From the NCBI GenBank assembly GCA_028691845.1, contig JAQUYL010000022.1, forward strand, positions 1 through 46,027: a DNA stretch of 46,027 bases. The letters run 5' to 3'. This DNA is from Opitutaceae bacterium. Its GTDB lineage: Bacteria > Verrucomicrobiota > Verrucomicrobiia > Opitutales > Opitutaceae. Position 1 is the stretch's first letter. Each line of letters begins with the position of its first letter. The translations under genes and the position numbers were made by a program. Below are positions 25,938 through 34,254 of the stretch, in pieces. The notes beneath the pieces are model-generated. The model ran no database searches. It was given only the letters and a program-made list of their open reading frames with translations, and was not told the DNA's origin.

Positions 25938-27145
25938 CTCTCGATGGCGCGGTTGAAGCACTCGCGCAGCCGCGCCGTGTTCCGGTGCGCGTCGTAGTTG
26001 TCCTCGATCCAGCGGCGCGCCCCGCGGCGCAGGTGCTCCGCCCGTTGGTCGTCGGTCGCCAGGCTTTGCAGCGCCGCAACCCACGCCGCCGGATCGTGCA
26101 CGTCAGCCACCAGCCCGGTTAGACCGGGCTGTACGGCCTCGGTGGTCGCCGCCACGGGCGATGTGACAACGAGCGTGCCAGCCGCCATCGCCTCGGGAAT
26201 CACGTTCGGCAGGCCATCGCGGTCGCCGCTCTCGGCCACGACACCGGTATGCAGCAACACGTCGGCCCATTCCAGACCGCGCCACACCTCGTTATGCGGC
26301 ACGTGACCGGCAAACTCGACCGCATCGCCGAGCCCCAGCGCCTTGGCCTTGCCCTCCAGCGTTTCGCGCAGCGGACCGTCGCCGAGGATGCGCGCAGAAA
26401 ATTCCACCCCGTCATCGCGCAGCGCCGCGTAGATGCGCAACTGGTGCTCGAGGCCCTTCTTGGGCACGAGCCGCGCCACGCAAATCAGCCGCAGCGGCCG
26501 GCGAACGGACCGCAGCGGCTTGCAGGGAGGAAACGAGTCGAGACCGCGGCGGATGCAGAAAACCCGGGCAGGATCGGCGCCGCGGGCGATGAGCGTCTGC
26601 CGGCCCATCTCCGTCGAGGTGTGCACGAACCGGGCGAACCGCACCTTTTCCATCAGCCACCAGTCGCCGCCGTGCTCGTAGAGATCGTAGGCATGGGCGC
26701 CCGTGCTGTAGGAGATGCCGGCCGTGCGCCACAGCAGCCACGCCGCCGTGGCCGGCGCGCCGGCCCAGGCGGCATGCACGAGGTCGGGTGGATTTTTTCT
26801 GAACTCGTGCACCCAGCAGGTCGTGAAGCCCGCGCCCAGCATGTTCTCCCAGAAATTCAGGGTGGACGGCGCACGTCGGTGGAGGACATTCACGATCAGT
26901 TCCCACAGGATGCCCGGATACCGGGCCGACTCGTACGGGATCCACCACAGCAGCGACACGAAGAATTTCCACTTCGGCAGCGTGTGCACGGGCAGGCCGC
27001 GAAACTGTCCGCCGCCGCCCCACAAAGAGTAGAGTCGCAGGTTCACGCCCTGCGCCTGCAGGGCCGCCACATCCCGCTGGAGAAATGCTTCCGACGTCTT
27101 TGGAAACGTCGTGAACAGGAGGGCGATGGTCGGAGTGCGGCTCAA
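25934..27145 (-). CDS. GT4 glycosyltransferase (WcaL/AmsK-like)
   Basis: A GT-B enzyme of about 403 residues. TIALLFTTFPKTSEAFLQRDVAALQAQG is the N-terminal pattern of colanic-acid-type transferases, with SEAF marking the start of the first helix. STGAHAYDLYEHGG, IRRGLDSF and LICVARLVPKKGLEHQLR lead to the C-lobe. The donor site is AESGDRDGLPNVIPEAMAAG. The start is uncertain. A TTG at 27145 fits the family start, and the frame stays open to 27427, but that upstream part carries CGCGAAG-type repeats and is probably untranslated. It is the first gene of a two-gene operon with the GT4 at 24891-25937. Confidence 0.85.
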   Translation of the reverse strand: MSRTPTIALLFTTFPKTSEAFLQRDVAALQAQGVNLRLYSLWGGGGQFRGLPVHTLPKWKFFVSLLWWIPYESARYPGILWELIVNVLHRRAPSTLNFWENMLGAGFTTCWVHEFRKNPPDLVHAAWAGAPATAAWLLWRTAGISYSTGAHAYDLYEHGGDWWLMEKVRFARFVHTSTEMGRQTLIARGADPARVFCIRRGLDSFPPCKPLRSVRRPLRLICVARLVPKKGLEHQLRIYAALRDDGVEFSARILGDGPLRETLEGKAKALGLGDAVEFAGHVPHNEVWRGLEWADVLLHTGVVAESGDRDGLPNVIPEAMAAGTLVVTSPVAATTEAVQPGLTGLVADVHDPAAWVAALQSLATDDQRAEHLRRGARRWIEDNYDAHRNTARLRECFNRAIER

Positions 27146-27706
27146 GACAGACCGCAGGATGGCACGATTGCGCCCCGCACGTCGAGCGGACTCCGCGCCG
27201 CGCCGCCGGAAAACGCGAAGGACGCGAAGAGCGCGCGAAGGGAGGATTGCCCACGGAACACACGAAAGGACACCAACCGTCCGTAGGATTTGGACTTTGG
27301 CGCGGTAGCGCCGGTATGGACGGAACGCCGGGCCGTCCGCGAATGGGACTGCGCTAGCTACCGAGGGCACAGAGAAAAGCCTCGGAGATATTCGATCCCC
27401 TCCCCTCGTCACTCTCCGTGTGCTCAAGGCCAGAGCATATCAAACAATATTGGAGCCGCGGTGACCTCGCCGCGGAAGGAGCGGGTCGCGGGCGGGGTCG
27501 CCCGCGCTCCAGCAAACCATCCACCGCTGCAAAATTTTAACCGCTTTAAAAAACGTACGGCCCACGATCTCGGTCTGCCTGATCCGGGACGACCATCTAA
27601 ACTTTCCCCTCCTGCCTTTGAAGCCATCGCCCGGTTTTCTTGCCGCCATGTACCCCCGCCCAGCAAGGCTAACGCGTAAGGGCGAATAATACTGATCGGC
27701 AAAAAA
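27146..27706. other. Intergenic region with REP-like repeats
   Basis: No convincing gene is seen. The stretch holds CGCGAAG-type iterated units (about 27213-27236), a large imperfect palindrome (27451-27511) and an AT-richer segment near 27535-27560. It separates the minus-strand GT4 operon from a plus-strand small gene, so promoters for both should lie here. I could not pick a clear one. Confidence 0.45.
27451..27511. repeat. REP/MITE-like imperfect palindrome
   Basis: A 61-base inverted repeat runs from TGGAGCCGCGGTGACC at the left to GGTCGCCCGCGCTCCA at the right, with several mismatches between the arms. It contains an inner perfect hairpin, CGCGGGCG-gggt-CGCCCGCG. The size and form match repetitive extragenic palindromes of GC-rich bacteria. 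Confidence 0.6.
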
Positions 27707-27946
27707 ATGAGCTCGCTCCGCGGTTACCGAGAAATCGTGGATCTGCTGAAGAAAGGCATGACCATTGAAGTCCAAGAGAAGATCATGGAGCTTCGAGAAG
27801 CGTGTGTGACACTCGAAGACGAAAATCACCTGCTGAAAAAGGAGGTGAAGAGTCTTGATGACGCACTCCGTTTCCAAGGCACACTAGAGTTCAGAAGTCC
27901 GTTTTATTATCAGAAGGGCGATGCGAGTCCTTATTGTCCTCGATGA
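27707..27946 (+). CDS. Coiled-coil/zinc-ribbon small protein, ended by in-frame TGA
   Basis: A 79-residue product beginning SSLRGYREIVDLLKKGMTIEVQEKIMELRE. It has a long predicted coiled coil (about residues 10-55) and then FRSPFYYQKGDASPYCPR. I recall a widespread small family with this coiled coil followed by a zinc ribbon that starts FCPxC. Here the reading frame stops at TGA (27944-27946) exactly where the second ribbon cysteine (TGC or TGT) is expected, and the rest of the ribbon continues in frame to 28078. As annotated, the protein lacks the zinc-binding half. No function is known. Confidence 0.6.
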   Translation: MSSLRGYREIVDLLKKGMTIEVQEKIMELREACVTLEDENHLLKKEVKSLDDALRFQGTLEFRSPFYYQKGDASPYCPR

Positions 27947-28078
27947 TGGGAGAAGGATCGCTCCGGTATTCACCTGAGCCCCGAGCGATGGCACAGTATG
28001 ATTTGTTACCGCGACTGCCCAGAGTGCGACGCCGAGTTCACAATCAGAGACGCGGAGTCTGGCAGTGGTATCGCATGA
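27944..28078 (+). pseudogene. In-frame continuation of the zinc-ribbon gene beyond the TGA
   Basis: Reading through the TGA at 27944-27946 in the same frame gives 43 residues before the next stop (28076-28078). They include RWHSMICYRDCPECDAEF, whose CPEC pair would complete a four-cysteine zinc ribbon with YCPR-[TGA] upstream. The simplest explanation is a single-base nonsense mutation of a cysteine codon, or a sequencing error. Selenocysteine insertion is less likely. A 7-bp hairpin (ATCGCTC/GAGCGAT, 27957-27963 and 27983-27989) lies 10 bases after the TGA, but I cannot tell whether it is meaningful. Confidence 0.65.
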
Positions 28079-28199
28079 AGGGGAAAAGCCCAACAAGGTG
28101 CCGGGGCAACGCAGTCAGCAACCGCGCCAGCCATAGGCATGACCCATCTTAACGTTCGCTGAAGATCGGCTGCCTGAAGGCAAAGAGCCGCTGGCGCCG

Positions 28200-29417
28200 C
28201 TAGCTGGTCCGGTGCGGTCGTTCCGGCGGCCAGGGGCGGCGAGCGGGCTTCTCGCCGGCGGCGTCCGACGCGAGGCCGACAAGCTCCCCGATGACCACGG
28301 TCGGATCCTCCTCATAGCGGAGTTTCAGGAAATTGGCGCGCAGCTCCTCGTAACGGCTGCGGTCCGCCATCCACAGTTCGATGAGGCGGGCAAAATCGGC
28401 CGGTCTGCCAATGAGCTCTGCGGCCCCGGCGTTGCGGAAAAATTTCACCGTGAGCCGCTCCTGCGGCATGATGCCGCCGAAGGCGTTGAAGATAATCGGG
28501 CAGCGGAAATTAAGCGCCTTCGCACAGGTGGTGGTGCCGCCGCGGGTGACGACCGCGTCGCTCGCCTGCAGAAGCAGGGGCACTGTGTCGGAAAAGCCGT
28601 CCACAAAGCAGTTCAACTCCGGATGCTGCGCACGCCAGTGGATGAGCGCGTTGTAGGTCTCGCGGTTGCGTCCGCAGATGACGACGGCCTGCACCTTGTC
28701 GGCATGCGGCAGAAGCAGCGGCAGCAGATCGAGGTGGTTATTGGCACCGTTGCCGCCCGTGGCGAGGAACACAGTGAAGAGGTCGCTCTGTACATTGAGC
28801 ACGCGCTCGCGGTAGTCGGCCCGGGCGGCGCCCTCCAGCTCTTCGAGATACGAGCCCGGGCGCATCAGGTGGCCGCGCACCCGCGTGCGTTCGCGGGGGA
28901 GGCCGAGCTTGACCGCGTAGTCGTTGGCCGTCGCGGTGCGCGATACGTAGAGGTCGGCGGTGGGCTCGATCCAGTTGCGGCTGTAGCCGAAGCCGCCGGA
29001 GAATTCGCCGCAGTAGGTGGCGCAGCGGACACGGTCCGGGCCGAGAATCCGGCGGGCCAGCGGGAAGTAGCCGCGGTTAAGGCAGTCGTGCACGCTGAAC
29101 ACGAGATGCGGCCGGTACTCGCGCAGCACCTGCACGTAATAGGCCCGGCCAAAGCTCACCGACCGGCGGTTGAGGAAACCGAGCAGCTCTACGAAAAGGT
29201 AGAATGCCTTGTGCAGCCACGGCGAGCGCGTCTGGATCCAGTTGTAGAAATTGACGCCGGCGCTGAAGAAACCGGACGATTTTTCGAGCATGCGCTCGAT
29301 GCGCACGTCGACATCGTGGCGGTAAAGCTCGAAGCACCATTCTGCGAACGCCTGGGCCCGGGCGTCATGGCCGGCGCCTGTGCTGGAGGTAAGAACGAGG
29401 ATGCGTATACGCGCCAT
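28200..29417 (-). CDS. GT28 glycosyltransferase (MGDG-synthase-like)
   Basis: A 405-residue GT-B enzyme resembling monogalactosyl-diacylglycerol synthases and MurG. The N-terminus, ILVLTSSTGAGHDARAQAFAEW, matches the STGxGH glycine loop of MGDG synthases. FSVHDCLNRGYFP and TYCGEFSGG follow. The C-lobe has FLATGGNGANNHLDLLPLL, VVICGRNRETYNAL and the donor-binding SDAVVTRGGTTTCAKALNFRCPIIF. It should put a sugar on a membrane lipid at the cytoplasmic face. It is the last gene of a four-gene minus-strand operon with an SDR, a ketoacyl synthase and an ACP-dehydratase, so its acceptor is probably the lipid made by them. Confidence 0.85.
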   Translation of the reverse strand: MARIRILVLTSSTGAGHDARAQAFAEWCFELYRHDVDVRIERMLEKSSGFFSAGVNFYNWIQTRSPWLHKAFYLFVELLGFLNRRSVSFGRAYYVQVLREYRPHLVFSVHDCLNRGYFPLARRILGPDRVRCATYCGEFSGGFGYSRNWIEPTADLYVSRTATANDYAVKLGLPRERTRVRGHLMRPGSYLEELEGAARADYRERVLNVQSDLFTVFLATGGNGANNHLDLLPLLLPHADKVQAVVICGRNRETYNALIHWRAQHPELNCFVDGFSDTVPLLLQASDAVVTRGGTTTCAKALNFRCPIIFNAFGGIMPQERLTVKFFRNAGAAELIGRPADFARLIELWMADRSRYEELRANFLKLRYEEDPTVVIGELVGLASDAAGEKPARRPWPPERPHRTS

Positions 29418-29419
29418 GC

Positions 29420-30241
29420 TCAGGTGGCGTCGAAATAGCGCGCCTGAACGGTCCGGCGCAGCGAAAGCGTACCGAAGCGGGCGAGCAGCGGCGCGACCAC
29501 CACCTGGGAAAACCGGCCCGTGCGCACGGTGCCGCTGCGGCGGGCCAGCAACGCACGGCGCAGCGAAGCGGCGGCGTGAACAGGGGGAGGACCGGAACGC
29601 ATCATCCTTGCAAACGCCGCCCAGACGCGCTCCATGCGCGGCGTTAACTCTCCCGGCGGTCGCCGCACGGAGCTTTCGAAATCGGTGCGATAGTCGCCGG
29701 GGCGGAAGTCGAGGATGATCACGCCGGTTCCCGCGACCTCGACCATCAGGCTTTCGTTGAGAGCCGAGAGGCCGGATTTCGCCATGTTATAGGCGCTTTG
29801 GTAGGGCAAAGGAAACTCGGCAGCGAGCGAGGAGAGATTGACGATGGCGCCATGGTTGCGCGCGAGCTGGCGGCGGAGCGCCGCATGGGTGAGTCGCGCC
29901 GTGTTGATCAGCATGGCCTCGATCTGCGCCTGCCAAACCGCAAATTCGGTGCCGGCGAATGCGCCGAAAATGCCGTAGCCGGCATTGTTGATCACAAGAT
30001 CGAAACCGCCGGCCGCACTGTCGGCCTCGGCCAGAACCGCCTCGAGACGGGCGCCGTCTGCCAGATCGAGCGCGAGCGCGTGGAACCGTTCACGGGTCGG
30101 AAGCCGCGCCGGATCGCGCGAGGTGCCCCAGACTTCGACTCCCTCCGCAAGCAGCATGTCGGCGAAAGCCCGGCCCAGCCCCGTGCTGGCGCCGGTGACG
30201 AACGCCGTTCGATAAAGCGAAGCCAGCGGCGGATGGTTCAT
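29420..30241 (-). CDS. Short-chain dehydrogenase/reductase
   Basis: A 273-residue classical SDR. AFVTGASTGLGRAFADMLL is the cofactor loop, LVINNAGYG the NNAG motif, IVNLSSLAAEFPLP holds the catalytic Ser, and SAYNMAKSGLSALNES the YxxxK. The C-terminus (about residues 205-273) is longer and basic. It could be the 3-ketoacyl reductase of the acyl chain built by the neighbouring ketoacyl synthase, or the 3-ketosphinganine-type reductase for the oxoamine synthase product. Sequence does not decide. It ends 2 bases before the GT28 start and begins 30 bases after the ketoacyl synthase, so all are co-transcribed. Confidence 0.85.
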   Translation of the reverse strand: MNHPPLASLYRTAFVTGASTGLGRAFADMLLAEGVEVWGTSRDPARLPTRERFHALALDLADGARLEAVLAEADSAAGGFDLVINNAGYGIFGAFAGTEFAVWQAQIEAMLINTARLTHAALRRQLARNHGAIVNLSSLAAEFPLPYQSAYNMAKSGLSALNESLMVEVAGTGVIILDFRPGDYRTDFESSVRRPPGELTPRMERVWAAFARMMRSGPPPVHAAASLRRALLARRSGTVRTGRFSQVVVAPLLARFGTLSLRRTVQARYFDAT

Positions 30242-30271
30242 GCGGCGGCGACTGCAATAGACACGGGCAGC

Positions 30272-31534
30272 TCAGGCGACACCACGGAGGACAAGGCACA
30301 CATTGGCCCCGCCGAAACCGCTGCTGTTGCTCAACACGACCGATGGGCGGTTGGGCAGGGTGGCCCGGATGATGTTGAGTCCGGCACAGGCCGGATCGAG
30401 ATTGGTGATGTGCGCGGACCCGGGCATGAAGCCCTCCTTGATGGCGAGCGCGCAAAAACCCGCTTCCATCGCCCCCGCCAGGGAAAGGCCGTGGCCCGTC
30501 AGGGCCTTCGTGCTGCTGACGGCTGGGCGGGTCAGGTTGGTCTTGAAAACAGCCTTGATCGCCTTGGCCTCGGAAATGTCGCCGATGGGAGTCGAAGTGG
30601 CGTGGGCGTTGATGTAGTCCACCGCCTCGGGCGTAAGGTCGGCGGCCCTTAGCGCGTTTTCCATGGCGTGGCGCAACCCCTCGCCCTCCGGATGGGAAAT
30701 GGCGACATTATATCCGTCGGAAGCCTGGCCCCAGCCGGCGACTTCGCAGTAGACCCTGGCCCCGCGGCGCGCCACCTGGTCTTCGCTCTCGAGCACCAGC
30801 ACGGAGGCCCCGCCTGTGCCGACAAAGCCGTCGCGCGCCGCGTCGAACGGGCGCGAGGCAATTGACGGATCGGTCTGGATCGACAGTGCCCTCATGCCGG
30901 CAAATGGCAGTATGTTTTCGACATTGTTGTCCTCGGCACCGACGACAAACATGCGTTCCTGGCGGCCGAGCGCGATCTCGTCGTATGCAAAACCAAGGCC
31001 ATGGGCCGATGAGGCGCAGGCGGAGGCAAATCCCGTGGAGGCCCCCTTGATCTTAAAGTGGGCGACGAGGTTGAAGTTCAGGGTGCCGGCCACTGATGCG
31101 ACGATGCCAAGCGGCTGGCAGCGCATGACGCCGAGCCGGCGCATCCGCTCCAGAAAGTGGCTGAGCAGAAAGGGCGAGCCACCCGAGGCGGCATACAGGC
31201 CTGTTTGCCGGTTCGAAATTTCGGCGGTGCCGAGACGGGCGTCTTCAATGGCCTGAATCATGGCGCAATAGGCATAGATGCCATGCGGCGCCATGCCGCG
31301 CAGGATCTCACGTTTGATCGTATAGCGGGCCGGGAAAACCCAATCCTCGGCATCTGGCGAGTCGACGGCGAAGTCCTTGACGATGGCGGCCACCTTTACA
31401 GGGATGTCGGCCTTCTGAAAAGGTGGATACAAGGCCATGCCGTGGCGCAACTCGCGCAGGCTTTCCGATACTGTGGGCGCGTCGTTGCCGATGCTCGTAA
31501 TGAAACCGATTCCGGTGATGTAGACTTTCCGCAT
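30272..31534 (-). CDS. Beta-ketoacyl-ACP synthase (FabB/FabF family)
   Basis: This 420-residue thiolase-fold enzyme condenses malonyl-ACP with an acyl chain. It begins KVYITGIGFITSIGND. The active-site cysteine lies in ASTGFASACASSAHGLGFAY (Cys about residue 173). The two histidines lie in INAHATSTPIGD (about 311) and STKALTGHGLSLAG (about 348), and the final NSSGFGGANVCLVLRG is intact, so the Cys-His-His set is complete. It is not next to the usual fab genes but sits with an ACP-dehydratase fusion and an SDR, which suggests a specialised secondary or lipid pathway. The ATG at 31534 fits the family start; the frame extends slightly upstream. Confidence 0.92.
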   Translation of the reverse strand: MRKVYITGIGFITSIGNDAPTVSESLRELRHGMALYPPFQKADIPVKVAAIVKDFAVDSPDAEDWVFPARYTIKREILRGMAPHGIYAYCAMIQAIEDARLGTAEISNRQTGLYAASGGSPFLLSHFLERMRRLGVMRCQPLGIVASVAGTLNFNLVAHFKIKGASTGFASACASSAHGLGFAYDEIALGRQERMFVVGAEDNNVENILPFAGMRALSIQTDPSIASRPFDAARDGFVGTGGASVLVLESEDQVARRGARVYCEVAGWGQASDGYNVAISHPEGEGLRHAMENALRAADLTPEAVDYINAHATSTPIGDISEAKAIKAVFKTNLTRPAVSSTKALTGHGLSLAGAMEAGFCALAIKEGFMPGSAHITNLDPACAGLNIIRATLPNRPSVVLSNSSGFGGANVCLVLRGVA

Positions 31535-31644
31535 ATGGTCAGGCCGACGCCGGCGGGCGGACACGGCACAGGACGGCGATAAAAGGTACTTTTGTAGGCG
31601 CGGTCAACAGCGCCGCCGGGCGTGAACCTAGCCGCCAGCCCCGC

Positions 31645-32598
31645 TCAGGCGCTGGCCTCGTTGGGCAGAGAGGGAGTTTGTGCCCCGTCCGCCACAGGCA
31701 CCTCGCTGGGAGCTGCCTCAGGCTGAGGCTGCGCCAGCTCTTCGGCGAAGGCAAAGGTAAGCGTGATTTCCTCGACGATGGCCGCCTTTTCCTGCCCGAC
31801 GCGAATATTGCCCTCGAACGTGGCGAGCGGCAGTTTGAGGCGTTTGGGCTTGATCGAAAGGGTAAGAACCTCCCCGGGGCGGCAAATACGATGGCAGCGC
31901 ACTCCTTCGCACGAAGTGAAGAAAATTTTCTTTGGATCGACGGATTTGCCGGCCTCACCGACGGAGCCCTCAAGCAAGAATAGCACCGCGAGCTGGCCGA
32001 GCGCCTCCAGCATGATCGAGGCAGGCAGGACCGGATCATCCTTGAAGTGACCTTGCAGAAAAAATTCCTGGCCGCTAATCTTGTATTTGGCATTCGCACC
32101 GTGGGCACTCACCGACGCTTCGCCGAGAAAAAGAAACGGCGGTTGGATCGGCATGACCGATGCGATCTGCTCTATGGGGAGGAACCTGGTCGGCTGGGGC
32201 AATGGAAGTCCGCGCACTTTGCAGTCGATGAAGATCTTCAGGTCACCAACCGTGCGGAGATGGCGCAACTCCTCGTTGTTGATCGACATCTGCAAAACAT
32301 CTTCCACGAGGATAACGATTTCCATCATCGTCAGCGAGTCGATGCCCAGATCCTCGATGATGCGCAGATCGTCGTCGGGATCCTTCAGCTTTGCCCGTAG
32401 ATCGGGCTCGACGTAACGCTCGATGATCCCGAGCACGATGGCCGGAAGATGCTCTGTATTACCGGTCTTGCGGAATTGGGCAGCGGCCTCGTAGGTGGCG
32501 GCAGAACAACGCTTCAGTGCCTCACGCAGATTTGCATCATCCTCTGCCGTGAAGGGTTTGAGCTGAACGCCCGAAGAAGGATTTGCTGCCGGAGCCAT
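31645..32598 (-). CDS. Acyl carrier protein - FabZ-like dehydratase fusion
   Basis: A 317-residue two-domain protein. Residues about 50-125 are an acyl carrier domain with LGIDSLTMMEIVILVEDVL; Ser about 88 should carry phosphopantetheine. Residues about 138-280 are a hotdog-fold 3-hydroxyacyl-ACP dehydratase with QGHFKDDPVLPASIMLEALGQ, matching the FabZ histidine (about 184) and glutamate (about 198). The last 30 or so residues are Pro/Glu/Ala-rich and probably disordered. Fusing carrier and dehydratase is not the normal FabZ layout and suggests a dedicated chain builder. It is the first gene of the KS/SDR/GT28 operon, 110 bases upstream of the synthase. A good GGAGAA ribosome site precedes the ATG. 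Confidence 0.88.
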   Translation of the reverse strand: MAPAANPSSGVQLKPFTAEDDANLREALKRCSAATYEAAAQFRKTGNTEHLPAIVLGIIERYVEPDLRAKLKDPDDDLRIIEDLGIDSLTMMEIVILVEDVLQMSINNEELRHLRTVGDLKIFIDCKVRGLPLPQPTRFLPIEQIASVMPIQPPFLFLGEASVSAHGANAKYKISGQEFFLQGHFKDDPVLPASIMLEALGQLAVLFLLEGSVGEAGKSVDPKKIFFTSCEGVRCHRICRPGEVLTLSIKPKRLKLPLATFEGNIRVGQEKAAIVEEITLTFAFAEELAQPQPEAAPSEVPVADGAQTPSLPNEASA

Positions 32599-32625
32599 TT
32601 CTCCATGTTAATAATTGAACGATAA

Positions 32626-32897
32626 ATCCCATGTAAACCTCAATTTTCCAGGGAGATTGAGAACCATGTGAAAATCAATGGTCCCGACCATCTCAAGTGT
32701 TTACTCGCCCACGAAAAGCCCGGCAAGGGCATCAACATGCTCGCAAGGCAACTCCTCAGACCAATCGGCCGACAGACCGAATAGTGTCGGCGGATGGCAC
32801 ATGGCATGTCCAAATTGAAACCTTCATGCAAGATGCTTGCGAACGGGTGCGGCGGGCCCTGGACCTTATGGACGTGCTTTCCTACCCTCAGTACTAG
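32626..32897 (+). pseudogene. Frameshifted gene remnant, family unknown
   Basis: Two adjacent open stretches in different frames look like pieces of one protein. The first (32626-32784) contains REIENHVKINGPDHLKCLLA and GKGINMLARQLLRP. The second, ending at TAG 32895-32897, contains RIVSADGTWHVQIETFMQDA and RRALDLMDVLSYPQY. Both read like real protein C-terminal sequence, and no ATG fits the first. I do not recognise the family; a transposase tail is one possibility. The region is also less GC-rich than its neighbours, which fits a decayed acquired gene. Confidence 0.35.
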
Positions 32898-33068
32898 GCC
32901 GCCCCTCATCGCCACTCACCACCAAAGCTTTGCGTCAAAAGAGTGCGCCCACCAAATTTGAACCCGAGGCGCCAAGGGCTTGGGCCATATCGCGATCTTC
33001 TCTGTTTTTCCGAAAGTTTGTTTTGCCGAGATCAACTCGAACCGCCTAGCATTAGCTTTTAGATCTAC

Positions 33069-34241
33069 ATGCCAGTGGAGCCACCACCCAGCCAGTTTCA
33101 AACACGCGCGCCACTGGTGATGGTAACGCACGAGTTTCCGCCCCATCGCGGCGGGATTGCCACCTATGCCGCGGAAATGGCACGGGCTGCGGTCAAGCTC
33201 GGCTATGCGATGGAGGTCTTGGCGCCGGCCGCCCCCTCGGCGGTGGACGACGAGGTCTGGCCCTTTGCCGTGCGCCGGCTGCCGCTCAAGGGCACCCATG
33301 GTCTCGCCTGCCAATGGCACAGCACCCGCACGTTGTTCGCCGAGCGCCACCGCCTGCGCCAAGCCACCCTCTATCTGCCCGAACCTGGCCCCATGCTCGC
33401 GCTGATGTTGCTCCAGTTTTTCCACGCCCTGCGACCGCACCGCCTGCTGCTCACCGTGCATGGCTCGGAAATCCTGTGTTTCCGGTCACGCCCCACCCTG
33501 CGGCGCGCAGCCGGACGTCTGTTCGCCAGCGCCGACCGCATCGGCGTGGTCAGCCAGTTCACCCAGTCCCTGTTGCTCGAGCATTTTCCTGAGGCCGCCG
33601 CCCGCACCGTGCTCACCCCCGGAGCCCTGCGCGATGAGTTCACCCAGTCGCCGGTCCCCGCCGCCGTCCGCCCCTCCCAGGACAAGATCGTCATCCTCAC
33701 GGTGGCGCGCCTGCACCCGCGCAAAGGCCAGTGCCACCTGCTGAAAGCCCTCGCTGCCCTGCCCGCCGCACAACGCGCTGCGATCGAATACTGGATCGTC
33801 GGCGCGCACAGCAAGGAGAACTACGAGGCGCACCTGCGGCAGGCCGCGGCCGCGGTCGACTTTCCAGTGAAATTCCTGGGCGACATCCCCGACGCCGACC
33901 TCGGCGGCATTTACGGCGCGGCCGACATTTTCGCCATGACCAGCATGCCGCATAAAAACAGCGTGGAGGGTTTCGGGCTGGTTTATCTCGAGGCCGGGGC
34001 GCACGGGCTGCCCATTGTCGCCCACGACATCGGCGGCGTCGCGGAGGCGGTGGCAGGGGAAATAACCGGTCTCCTCGTGTCTCCCGACGACCTGCCGGCT
34101 CTAGCCGCCGCCCTGTCCCGACTGATCGCCGACCCGGCGCTGCGCCGCCGCCTGGGCGACGCCGGCCGGCAGCGGGCGCGGCAGCACACTTGGCTGGAGA
34201 GCGCGACCGCTTTGTTTGGACAACCGGAACCGCGTTCCTAG
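33069..34241 (+). CDS. GT4 glycosyltransferase (PimB-like)
   Basis: A 390-residue GT-B enzyme. LVMVTHEFPPHRGGIATYAAEMA is the typical acceptor-lobe start, with the GGI(A/E) loop. LLTVHGSEILCF and IGVVSQFTQSLLLEHFP follow. The C-lobe contains ILTVARLHPRKGQCHLLKAL and the donor site SVEGFGLVYLEAGAHGLPIVA (E-x7-E). Many enzymes of this type act on lipid acceptors such as phosphatidylinositol. The gene is divergent from the ACP-dehydratase operon, 470 bases away, and its stop almost touches the start of a thioesterase. The pair may therefore belong to the same lipid pathway. This is inference from position. Confidence 0.88.
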   Translation: MPVEPPPSQFQTRAPLVMVTHEFPPHRGGIATYAAEMARAAVKLGYAMEVLAPAAPSAVDDEVWPFAVRRLPLKGTHGLACQWHSTRTLFAERHRLRQATLYLPEPGPMLALMLLQFFHALRPHRLLLTVHGSEILCFRSRPTLRRAAGRLFASADRIGVVSQFTQSLLLEHFPEAAARTVLTPGALRDEFTQSPVPAAVRPSQDKIVILTVARLHPRKGQCHLLKALAALPAAQRAAIEYWIVGAHSKENYEAHLRQAAAAVDFPVKFLGDIPDADLGGIYGAADIFAMTSMPHKNSVEGFGLVYLEAGAHGLPIVAHDIGGVAEAVAGEITGLLVSPDDLPALAAALSRLIADPALRRRLGDAGRQRARQHTWLESATALFGQPEPRS

Positions 34242-34254
34242 AGTGACCGCAGCC

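Noticed and set aside
27424..27877. Minus-strand frames opposite the zinc-ribbon gene
   Set aside because: They overlap a REP-like palindrome and a coding coiled coil. No motif or start signal was seen.
32608..32637. TTTACA-18-TATTAA as a promoter for the ACP-dehydratase operon
   Set aside because: Transcription would start at about 32601, inside the ribosome-binding site, so the placement is poor.
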